64,000 nt of DNA from Variovorax guangxiensis (GTDB taxonomy: Bacteria; Pseudomonadota; Gammaproteobacteria; Burkholderiales; Burkholderiaceae_C), in contig NZ_RXFT01000003.1 in assembly GCF_003952165.1 (NCBI RefSeq), positions 372,001-436,000 of the forward strand. Reading direction: 5' to 3'. Of the stretch, positions 57,901-64,000 are shown piece by piece (within the stretch, counting starts at the first letter, position 1; each line of letters opens with the position of its first letter). The position numbers and the translations under genes were made by a program. Below the pieces are notes generated by a model. It searched no databases, was not told where the DNA came from, and saw only the letters and a program-made list of their open reading frames with translations.

Positions 57901-60900
57901 CGTCGGAAGCCAGCGTGCCGGTCAGCCTGCCGTTGAGGGTCAGGCTCGTGTCGCTGGTGATGAAGTCGCCCGCGACGCCGGTGTCGGTGCTGATCGACGC
58001 GATGTCGATGGCGATGCCCGCCGAGTGCTGGGTGTCGATCACCACGCGCTGGCTGCTCGACTTGCCGGCATTGCCGGCGGCATCGACGACGCGCGCCTGG
58101 AAGACGTGGTCGCCCGCCGCGAGCGGCACGGCGGTGTTGTCCAGCCGGTAGGTGTTGCCCGAGACCAGCGTCGCATCGCGCCAGCTCGTGCCGTTGTCGA
58201 GCGAGACCTGCACCTTCTCGCCGGTGCCGGCCGCGGTGTCCAGCGTCACCGTCACGACGAGGGTGGTGTCGCTGGTGATGAAGTCGTTCGCGCTGGCGCC
58301 GGTGTCGTCGCTGATGGCGGTGATCGTTGCCGCCTGCGTCGGCGCGGTGGTGCCGACCGTGAAGGCCAGCGGCGCCGACCTCGGTCCCTCGTTGCCGGCC
58401 GCATCGACGCTGCTCGCGCTCAGGCTGTGCGCGCCGTTGGCCAGCGGCTTGCCGGCTTCTGGCGTGAAGCTCCACTTGCCCGAGCCATCGGCGACCGCGG
58501 TGCCGATGAGCATGTCGTTGTCGTAGACCTTCACCGTGCCGTTGGGCTCGGCCCCTGCCCCCTTCATCTGGGGACGGGTTTCGTTGGTCGTGCTGCCGGA
58601 GGTGATGGGGCCGACGACCGGTGCCGTTGCATCCATGACGCTGTCGATCGAAGGTGCCGCGGCGGGCGCGGTCCGGTCGATGGTCAGCGTGAAGGCGGCC
58701 GAGGCCTGGCCTTCGTTGCCTGCCGCATCCTCGACCTTGGCGGTGTAGCTATAAGTGGCGCCGTCGGAGAGGCCCGCATCCTGGAAGCTCCAGGTCGTGG
58801 CGCCGGCCATGGTGGCGGTGCCGATGCGCTTGCCGTCCCTGTAGATCACCACGGCCTCGCCCGCCGCGAGTGCAGCGTTCAGCGTGCCGTTGAGCTGCGG
58901 CGTGGTGTCGTTGGTGATGCTGCCCGAGGCGAAGCTGCCCTGCTGCGGGGCCTGGTCGTCGGTATAGCCGGTGATAGCCGCCGCCTGGCTCGGCGCGACG
59001 AGGTCGAGCGTGATCGCGTAGGCCGCGCTCTTCGCGCCCTCGTTGCCGCCGGAATTGACGACGCGCGCGGCGTAGCTGTAGGTCGTTCCGTCGGAAAGGC
59101 CCGTGTCGCGGAAGCTCCAGGTCGTGCCCGTCACGGCGGCGTTGCCGACCACCTTGCCGTCGCGCAGTACCTCGACCACGTCGCCCGCGTTCAGCACGGT
59201 GGAGATCGAGCCGCCGAGCGTCGGCGCGGTGTCGTTGGTCGTGCCCCCATCGGGCACGTTGCCCTTCACCGGGGCGGCCTGGTCGTCCACCCGAAGGATC
59301 TGGACGGTCTGCGTGACGCCCGAGGTGTTGACCGTGAAGCGCAGGCTGTTGGAGGCGGCTCCGGCATTGCCGGCCGCGTCCATGACCCTCGCCTCGTAGG
59401 TGTAGGCGGTGCCGCTGGCGAGGCCCGCGTCCTCGAAGGTCCAGGCGGTGCCGGTGACCTTCGCGATGCCGGCGAGCAGGCCGTTGCGGAACACGTGCAG
59501 CCGCTCGGTGCCGCTCAGCGGCGCCGAGAGAGTGCCCTCCAGCGTCGGCGTGTCGTCGTTGGTGGTGCCGTTGGCGGGAATGTCGCCGGAGACCGGGTCG
59601 ACGTTGTCGATGGCACGCACCAGCTTCACCGTCGCCGCGGGCGCGGCAGTGTCGATGCGGATCGCATGCGCGTTCGATTCGGCGCCGGGGTTGGAAGCCG
59701 CGTCCTGCACGCGGGCCGTGTAGACGTAGGTGCTCCCGTCGGAGAGGCCGCTGTCGGCATAGCTCCAGTGCGTGGCGTCCGTCATGGACGCGAAGCCGAT
59801 CTCCTTGCCGTCGCGCAGCACGACGACCTTCTCGCCGGCCTGCAGCGCGGCCGAGATGGTGCCGGTGACCTGCGGCGCGGTGTCGTTGGTGTAGCCGTCG
59901 TTCGGCACCGAGCCCTGTTGCGGATCGACGTCGTCGTTCACGGCCGTGATGCTGGCCTTGGTGGACGGACCCGAAAGCTTCAGCGTGATGACGTAGGGCG
60001 AGGAGGCGGTGCCGCCGCCGCCCGCGGCGTCCTCGACGCGCACGGTGTAGCTGTAGCTCGAGGCGTTGGCGAGGCCGCTGGTGTCGGTGTAGGACCAGCT
60101 CGTGCCCGAGATCGAGGCGGTGCCGATCCTGACGCCGTCGCGATAGACGGCAACGAACTCATTGCCGGCCAGGCTGCCCGACACGGTGCCTCTGAGCTCC
60201 GGCTGGGAGTCGTTGGTGGTGCCGCCGCTGGCGACGTCGCCCTGCACCGGGTCCGCGTTGTCGAACACGGTCGAGATCGTGGCCGCCTGCGTCGGCACCG
60301 AGGTGTCGACGGTGATGGCGTAGCTGCCCGAGACGGCGCCCCGGTTGCCGGCCGCGTCCTCGACGCGCGCGGTGTAGGTGTAGGTGCGGCCGTCGCTCAG
60401 GCCGGTGTCGTCGAAGCTCCAGTGGGTGGCGTCGGTCATCTTCGCAGTGCCGATGACGGCACCGTCGCGCAGCACGACGACCTTCTCGCCGGCCTGCAGC
60501 GGTGCCGAAACGGTGCCCGCCACCTGCGGCGCGGCGTCGTCGGTGAAGCCGCCGTCGGCCACGGCGCCCTGCAGCGCGCCGCGGTCGTCGTTGATCGCGA
60601 CGATCGCCGTCGATTGCGAGGGCGCGAGGGTGTCGACCGTGAACGCCAGCGCCGCGGACTGCGGGCCTTCGTTGCCGGCCGCATCGACGCTGCTCGTCGT
60701 GAGGCTGTGGGCGCCGTTGGCGAGCTCCTTGCCGGCCTCGGGGGTGAAGCTCCACTTGCCGGCGGCGTCCGCCGTCGCGGTGCCGATCAGCGTGCCGTTG
60801 TCGTAGATCCTGACGGTGCCGTCGGGCTCTGCGCCGGAGCCCTTGAGTTCGGGGCGCGCGTCGTTGGTGGTGCCGCCCTGGGCGATGGACCCGGTGACCG

Positions 60901-63900
60901 GTGCCACGTCGTCCAGGAAGCTCTCGACGACCGGTACCGTGGTGGGTGCGCGCTGGTCGATCGTGAGCGCGAAGGCCGCCGACGCTCCGCTCTGGTTGCC
61001 CGCGGCATCCTCGATGCGGGCCGTGTAGCTGTAGCTCTTGCCGTCGACGAGGCCGGCGTCCTGGAAGGTCCAGGCGGAGCCGCCGGACAGGGTGGCGGTG
61101 CCCAGGCGCACGCCGTCGCGGTAGACCACCACGGTGTCGCCGGCATTGAGCGTTCCGCCGATCGTGCCGTTCAGCAGCGGCGAGGTGTCGTTGATGGTGC
61201 TGCCCGACGCGAAGGTGCCAGTCTGGGGTGCCTGGTCGTCGGCGCAGCTGACGATCGCGACCGACTGCGAGGGCGCGGCGGTGTTCACGGCCAGCGAGAA
61301 GTCGGCCGAGGCCGTGCCCTTGTTGCCCGCCGCATCGGCGATCACGGCGACGTAGGTGTGCCTGCTGCCGTTGGCCAGCGTCGGCAATGCGAAGGTCCAG
61401 GCGGTGCCGTTCACGGCGGCCGTGCCCAGCAGCGCCGAGCCTTCGAAGATCTGCACGACGTCGCCCGCTTTCAGGCCCGAGACGGTGCCCTTGAGCACCG
61501 GCGTGGTGTCGTTCGTGCTGGTGCCGCTGCCGTAGTCGCCCAGGTTGGGCGCGACATCGTCGGTGTAGGCCGTGATGTCGACGGCATTGCCGGTGGTGGG
61601 ACCGCTTGTGTCGACGACCACGAGCTGCGAGCTCGGCTGGGTCGTGTTGCCGGCCGCATCCACCACGCGCGTCAACACGGTGTAGCTGCCGTCGGCCAGC
61701 GGGACGGCCGTGTTGTCGAACTGGTAGCTGCCGCCGCCCGAGGGGGTCGCGTCGTTCCAGGTCTTGCCGTTGTCCAGCGAGACCTGCACCTTGGCGCCGG
61801 CCTCCACGGCCGAGTCGACCTTGATGGTGAACACCAGGGTGCGGTCGCTGGTGACGAAATCGCTGCCGCTCGAGCCGGTGTCGTCGCCGATGGCGGCGAG
61901 CGTGGCCTTGGTGGTGGGCGCAGTGGTGTCCACGTTGACGGTGAAGGAGCCCGACTGCGGGCTCTCGTTGCCCACAGGGTCGACGGCCGTGGCACCCAGG
62001 CGGTGCGTGCCCTCGATCAGCGGCGTGGTCGGCGTGAAGCTCCAGCTGCCGTCGGCCTTGACGGTCGTGCTGCCGAGGACGCTGCCGTTGTCGTAGACCT
62101 TGATCACGTCGCCCGGCGTGGCGCCGCTGCCCGTGAGCGTCGGCGTGGCGTCGTCGGTGGGACCGCCGTTGGCGATCGGACCCTGCACCAGGCCGACGTC
62201 GTCGGCGGCGCCGGCGATGGACGGCACCTCGGGCGCGGTGGTGTCGATGGTCAGCGCGATGGTGGCGTCGCCCTGCTTGCCCGCGGCGTTCACCGCGGTG
62301 GCGGTGTAGCTGTGCGTGCCTTCCTTCTGCAGGGGCAGCGTGAAGCGCCAGTTGCCGCCTGCGTCCGCAGTGGTGGAGCCGAGGACGGTCGAACCTTCCT
62401 TGACGGTCACGATCGCGCCGGCCGTGGCCTTGCCCACGAGCGAGGGCGTGGTGTCGTCGGTACGCGCGCCGGGCGCGAGATTGCCCTTGATGCCGCCCTG
62501 GTCGTCGGCGATCTGCTCGATGCTGACGACGACGTCGCTCGGGTCGACCGTGAAGTCGAGCACCGCGCTGGCGGCGCTGGTGTTGCCAGCGGCGTCGGTG
62601 ACGGTGTGCGTGATGCGGTGCGTGCCGCGCCCCAGCGGCGTGCTGGGCGTGATGCTCCAGGCGCCGTCGGTGGCGGCGGTGAAGCTGCCGATGAGCGCGC
62701 CGCCGTCGTACAGGCGCACGGTGTCGCCGGCCTTCAGGCCGCCGCCGCTGAAGGTGGGCGTGGTGTCGTCGGTGGTGGCGCCGGCCGCGATAGCGCCCTG
62801 CACCGGGCCCTGGTCGTCGGAGGCGACGGCCGTGTCGGGCGTGGCGGGAGCCGTGGTGTCGAGCACGACCGGATAGAGGCCCGTGCGCGGGCTCGCCTGG
62901 CCCGCGCCATCGACCGCCTGTGCGCTCAGGTTCTTGACGCCGTCGCCGCTCAGCGGACTGGTGGTGACGCTCCAGGTGCCGTTGGAAGCCACGCTGGTGG
63001 AGCCCACGGCCACGCCGTCGGCATACACGGTGACCACGGTGCCGGCCGTGCCGGTGCCGTTGAGCGTGAGCGTGGTGTCGTCGGTGCTGGCGTCGCGGGC
63101 GACGTTGCCCGTGACGCTGCCCCTGTCGTCGATCACGCCGATGATGGCCGGCGCCGCGGGCGGATCGCCCACCAGCGTGAAGGTCGATGCCGGCGTGGCG
63201 GCGCCGATGTTGCCCGCCGCGTCCACGGCGCGCGCCGTGAGGCTGTGCGCGCCCAGGGCCAGCGGCAGGTCGGGCGTGAAGCGCCAGCTGCCGTCGGCGT
63301 TCACCGCCGTGCTGCCGATGAGCGCGCCGTTGTCGTAGACGTTGATGACCGACACCTGCGCCGGGTCGGTCTTGCCGGTGTACTCGGGCTTGCTGTCGTC
63401 GGTCTTCGCCCCGGCGGCCAGGGGGCCCTGCACCGGGCCCACGTCGTCCAGCACCTGGATGAGGGACGAGTCGAGCGCGGGCGGCGGCGTCAGGTCGACG
63501 GTGAGCCTGAAGTCGTTGGAGCGCGGGCTCTCGTTGCCTGCCGCGTCGGTCAGCGTGTAGCCGATGCTGTGCGCGCCCTCGGCGAGCGGGGACACGGGCG
63601 TGAGCGTGCCGGTGGTCGGGTCGTAGGTGGCTGCGACCTTGTTGCCGTCGACGTACAGCGACGGCGTCAGGCCGGCTGCGATGGAGGCGATCTTGAACCC
63701 CGGCGTGGTGTCGTCGGTGAAGGTCGCGGTGCTGGCCGCGTTCTGGACCGCGCCTGCGTCGTCGACGTAGCCGGCCACGGCGTCCGGGCGCACCGGCGCC
63801 GTGGTGTCGACGTTGACAACGAAGGCGGCCGAGTGCTGGCTCTGGTTGCCCACCGGATCTGTGGCCGTGACGGTGAGCTTGTGCTCGCCCTCGCCCAGCG

Positions 63901-64000
63901 GCGAGGTCGGGCTGGCCGTGGTGAAGCTCCAGCGTCCGTCGGACTGCACCGTGGTGCTGCCGATGGCGCTGCCGTTGTCGAAGACGGTGATGAGGTCGCC
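51971..64000 (-). CDS. Giant type I-secreted adhesin (LapA/BapA-like), N-terminus missing
   Basis: The frame is open from the right edge (no stop between 63949 and 64000) to TGA at 51971, so at least about 4,000 residues are seen and the 5' end is outside. Order from N to C: about 28 full Ig-like repeats of about 100 residues (each DTxAPxxxxI..DD ... TNDxxPxLxG ... VYDNGxxIGT ... DAAGN), then a linker, an FG-GAP/VCBS-like propeller, and a type I secretion C-terminal domain of the VCA0849 kind. Only one Cys is apparent (in VSCADD). Adhesins of this type attach cells to surfaces or each other and are often controlled by cyclic di-GMP; no LapD/LapG genes are in view. Confidence 0.93.
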   Translation of the reverse strand, partial: GDLITVFDNGSAIGSTTVQSDGRWSFTTASPTSPLGEGEHKLTVTATDPVGNQSQHSAAFVVNVDTTAPVRPDAVAGYVDDAGAVQNAASTATFTDDTTPGFKIASIAAGLTPSLYVDGNKVAATYDPTTGTLTPVSPLAEGAHSIGYTLTDAAGNESPRSNDFRLTVDLTPPPALDSSLIQVLDDVGPVQGPLAAGAKTDDSKPEYTGKTDPAQVSVINVYDNGALIGSTAVNADGSWRFTPDLPLALGAHSLTARAVDAAGNIGAATPASTFTLVGDPPAAPAIIGVIDDRGSVTGNVARDASTDDTTLTLNGTGTAGTVVTVYADGVAVGSTSVASNGTWSVTTSPLSGDGVKNLSAQAVDGAGQASPRTGLYPVVLDTTAPATPDTAVASDDQGPVQGAIAAGATTDDTTPTFSGGGLKAGDTVRLYDGGALIGSFTAATDGAWSITPSTPLGRGTHRITHTVTDAAGNTSAASAVLDFTVDPSDVVVSIEQIADDQGGIKGNLAPGARTDDTTPSLVGKATAGAIVTVKEGSTVLGSTTADAGGNWRFTLPLQKEGTHSYTATAVNAAGKQGDATIALTIDTTAPEVPSIAGAADDVGLVQGPIANGGPTDDATPTLTGSGATPGDVIKVYDNGSVLGSTTVKADGSWSFTPTTPLIEGTHRLGATAVDPVGNESPQSGSFTVNVDTTAPTTKATLAAIGDDTGSSGSDFVTSDRTLVFTIKVDSAVEAGAKVQVSLDNGKTWNDATPSGGGSYQFDNTAVPLADGSYTVLTRVVDAAGNTTQPSSQLVVVDTSGPTTGNAVDITAYTDDVAPNLGDYGSGTSTNDTTPVLKGTVSGLKAGDVVQIFEGSALLGTAAVNGTAWTFALPTLANGSRHTYVAVIADAAGNKGTASADFSLAVNTAAPSQSVAIVSCADDQAPQTGTFASGSTINDTSPLLNGTIGGTLNAGDTVVVYRDGVRLGTATLSGGSAWTFQDAGLVDGKSYSYTARIEDAAGNQSGASAAFALTIDQRAPTTVPVVESFLDDVAPVTGSIAQGGTTNDARPELKGSGAEPDGTVRIYDNGTLIGTATADAAGKWSFTPEAGKELANGAHSLTTSSVDAAGNEGPQSAALAFTVDTLAPSQSTAIVAINDDRGALQGAVADGGFTDDAAPQVAGTVSAPLQAGEKVVVLRDGAVIGTAKMTDATHWSFDDTGLSDGRTYTYTARVEDAAGNRGAVSGSYAITVDTSVPTQAATISTVFDNADPVQGDVASGGTTNDSQPELRGTVSGSLAGNEFVAVYRDGVRIGTASISGTSWSYTDTSGLANASSYSYTVRVEDAAGGGGTASSPYVITLKLSGPSTKASITAVNDDVDPQQGSVPNDGYTNDTAPQVTGTISAALQAGEKVVVLRDGKEIGFASMTDATHWSYADSGLSDGSTYVYTARVQDAASNPGAESNAHAIRIDTAAPAATVKLVRAIDNVDPVSGDIPANGTTNDDTPTLEGTLSAPLSGTERLHVFRNGLLAGIAKVTGTAWTFEDAGLASGTAYTYEARVMDAAGNAGAASNSLRFTVNTSGVTQTVQILRVDDQAAPVKGNVPDGGTTNDTAPTLGGSISTVLNAGDVVEVLRDGKVVGNAAVTGTTWSFRDTGLSDGTTYSYAARVVNSGGNEGAKSAAYAITLDLVAPSQAAAITGYTDDQAPQQGSFASGSITNDTTPQLNGTLNAALAAGEAVVIYRDGKRIGTATMAGATTWSFQDAGLSDGATYSYTAKVEDAAGNEGQASAAFTLTIDRTAPAAAPSIDSVMDATAPVVGPITSGSTTNETRPQMKGAGAEPNGTVKVYDNDMLIGTAVADGSGKWSFTPEAGKPLANGAHSLSASSVDAAGNEGPRSAPLAFTVGTTAPTQAATITAISDDTGASANDFITSDTTLVVTVTLDTAAGTGEKVQVSLDNGTSWRDATLVSGNTYRLDNTAVPLAAGDHVFQARVVDAAGNAGKSSSQRVVIDTQHSAGIAIDIASISTDTGVAGDFITSDTSLTLNGRLTGTLASDETAQISVDGGATWANLIVSGGNWSYVDGRVLTDGSHEYRVRVVDTAGNLAALDARTVAIDTSTPTAGNAVAITAYADDVDPNAGDYASGTSTNDTTPVLKGTVSGLKTGEVVQILEGGVLLGTAAVNGTAWEFKLPTLADGSTHTYTAAIASAAGTRGTTSANFTLTVDAVAPSAAPAIDSVTDNVDPVQGPIAQGDTSNDARPELKGSGAEPNGTVNVYDNGVLIGSTKADASGKWSFEPASGKELAEGVHSLRVSSVDAAGNEGPKSAPMVFIIDTVTPSQTVTLSRAIDNADPISGSIPANGSTNDDSPRLEGTLSAVLARSEQLRVFRNGVYVGNATVNGTDWVFDDIGLSNGTTYTYEARVIDMAGNAGAASNSLRFTVITSTVTQTAQIVRVQDNVEPDRGAVADGGTTNDADPVLIGSISAALNTGEVVEVLRNGAVIGTATVTNTSWRFFDKGLTDGATYKYTARVVSAGGNQGAESLAHSITVDLTAPVQKVAITDFTDDRDPQTGNFASGTTTNDATPQLNGTLSAPLAANEVVAVYRNGTRIGVAAVSGNAWSFEDKGLDDGNTYRYTARVEDAAGNQGSASAEFTLTVDRTAPATTPSIDSAMDDVAPVTGAIASRGTTNDARPELKGSGAEPNGIVHIYDNGTLIGTATADASGNWSFTPAAGKELADGLHRLTARNVDAAGNEGSQSTAVVFTVDTIAPTGAPSIDRAVDDVAPVTGAIASGGMTNDARPELKGAGTEPNGMVNIYDNGKLIGSTTADSSGKWSFTPEAGKELVDGAHSLTARNVDAAGNEGPASAALAFTVDTVAPSTAPSIDRAVDDVAPVVGGITSGGATNDARPDLGGSGAEPNGVVKVYDNGTLIGSATADGSGKWSFTPDADKKLADGAHSLTVSNVDSAGNEGPKSAPLSFTVDTKVPATEAKITGYIDDAGSSRGTFGSGTTTDDANPVLTGTLTAALGTGDTVNVYEGSTLLGTAAVSGTAWTYDLGVLADGSTHTYRAAVATAAGTQGSLSGNFSLTVDYAVTVNRQTTVDTTPLVSGGIPFKLVNGQYLEVTIAGKTYSSADGSVVVDSQHETWYVQVSSAVAVGTYDVRAVVRNAAGAQVTDDATTGELIVAAAPTVTVGSVSSDPNQKATAYTLGENGMWRIHSNQTMLDANGSDSASLGSFKQTSLFSNYGSPYAGRNYVQNATFMDFNRDGYMDLFAEDSTYDDGQQAFIFDGSRYTALQVGAPSAAGGDKLTAGSANTYSWFGGVVAFDKTGDGFVDMAYGDQTPNDATSGGGYDSQIVLNMDGSILGMVKDGGYTDAKASSSSAPYSSNYYNATFDMELSGVDLNNDGKIDLVYHATAGTTKLGGPYDDPGTNAYVARSTNQYRLVVATNKGDGTWENTQIIEKTFQRADDDPGYGNGISMTWADFNGDGYMDLFLSRGYGTTTDAQYQSRILFNDGAGKLKMDYGSKYAGVGEQPSGMYLLNDSYFGWNGTTPAMKRLQGGPSIAVDWNGDGKMDAIELPGFGPTGGQTIYGMSGPINLYTNTSSASQVKFDTTNLLGGQSEIGFWNGSVANSNLVTGAVAVDIDWDGDRDLLAFTQLGTTKFITNTNTVADGTSLHFRILDAQGINALYGNTVQLFDSKGKLVSTQMVNPQSGNQTNDSSAIVDFYGLDASETYTLALLRIVNGKAADVGGADSLGGNTIENVNNAWTGLKTGAANHAFVLTAESGTNVANADIGNGIVGTGYNDTFFATLGNDKYEGGGGTVTVSGVRAWSNTGGLDVVDYKLAGSTALTIDLSKGGAQNTGFGTASFRDIEGLAGGSGADVFTDNAADNQFEGRGGNDVFNLTGGGRDTLLYKLLASSDATGGNGADSANSFTVGTFEATANADRIDLRELLVGYQADADGAARYINGVATIDAGETIGNYLRVDVSGGNTTLYIDRDGSGAAYSATQLITLNGVTTDLATLLANHQLVLA
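51974..52690 (-). other. Type I secretion C-terminal target domain of the adhesin
   Basis: This region encodes GYNDTFFATLGNDKYEGGGG, a degenerate RTX stretch (GGSGADVFTDN and GRGGNDVFNLTGGG), then DRIDLRELL, NYLRVDVSGGNTTLYIDRDGSG and TLNGVTTDLATLLANHQLVLA. This is the pattern of the VCA0849-type type I secretion signal (TIGR03661, from memory). It is recognised by the exporter encoded downstream. Confidence 0.85.
53100..54310 (-). other. FG-GAP/VCBS-like beta-propeller region in the adhesin
   Basis: Six calcium-type DxNxDG loops occur: DFNRDGYMD, DKTGDGFVD, DLNNDGKID, DFNGDGYMD, DWNGDGKMD and DIDWDGDRD. They are spaced as in integrin-like propeller blades. The region lies between the Ig array and the secretion signal, so the propeller is near the cell-distal, first-exported end. 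It may be the ligand-binding head. Confidence 0.75.
54800..64000 (-). repeat. Array of about 28 Ig-like adhesin repeats with block duplication
   Basis: Units of about 300-324 bases encode Ig-like domains with alternating subtypes. Most are of the YDNG or YRDG kind, while three carry a SLDNGxxW-type core (for example VQVSLDNGKTWNDA and QISVDGGATWANL). The four-domain block at about 58355-59657 is paralogous to the block at about 55785-57077, with the same order of subtypes. That shows multi-domain duplication as well as single-unit expansion. Confidence 0.85.

Noticed and set aside
55317..63560. Series of plus-strand open frames of about 70-190 codons across the adhesin gene
   Set aside because: They recur with the Ig-repeat period and have no domain or ribosome sites; they are antisense shadows of the repeats.

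Overview
The window is high-GC DNA from a beta-proteobacterium. Protein style, the intergenic repeat families and the gene mix (hemE-priA next to each other, pgaABCD, many LysR regulators, TSUP and MHS transporters) look most like Comamonadaceae, perhaps Variovorax. That assignment is inference: there is no rRNA or other phylogenetic marker here. No tRNA, rRNA, CRISPR array, prophage or transposase was seen.

Layout. (1) 1-2940: end of a glyoxalase-like gene, a LysE/RhtB exporter, a PLP threonine/serine dehydratase-like enzyme and a creatininase-family hydrolase. (2) 3124-9796: a complete pgaABCD operon for the biofilm polysaccharide poly-N-acetylglucosamine. Its leader contains two mutually exclusive hairpins that look like an attenuator. 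(3) 9871-15856: an SDR without the usual catalytic residues, a composite intergenic repeat, a divergent LysR/MDR oxidoreductase pair, a MarR-ClcA operon and a GNAT acetyltransferase. (4) 15848-20563: NCS2 nucleobase permease, amidohydrolase and TSUP carrier in one operon, divergent from a LacI regulator, with two matching palindromic operators between them. (5) 20573-27433: sorbosone-dehydrogenase-like lipoprotein, AlaX editing protein, DsbD, a thioredoxin-like protein and a citrate/tricarballylate-type transporter. (6) 27444-33437: TPM-domain protein, an alpha/beta hydrolase-aldehyde dehydrogenase pair, an SDR and its divergent LysR. (7) 33471-44137: hemE, an AT-rich island with two DnaA boxes and an inverted repeat, priA, two small unknowns, an AEC carrier, Rep helicase, a lipoprotein, PldA and NadE.

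(8) 44162-64000 is the most unusual part. It is one minus-strand operon: a giant type I-secreted adhesin (its N-terminus lies beyond the right edge), a flavin-dependent tryptophan-halogenase-family protein, a TolC-type outer-membrane protein, a LapB-type ABC exporter, a HlyD/LapC-type adaptor, and a TPR protein with a glycosyltransferase-like domain. Most junctions are stop/start overlaps. A hairpin follows the adhesin gene and may reduce expression of the downstream genes. A halogenase and a glycosyltransferase-like protein inside an adhesin-secretion operon suggest that the adhesin, or something it displays, is chemically modified. This is a hypothesis.

The window therefore encodes two biofilm-matrix systems, a secreted polysaccharide and a giant surface adhesin.
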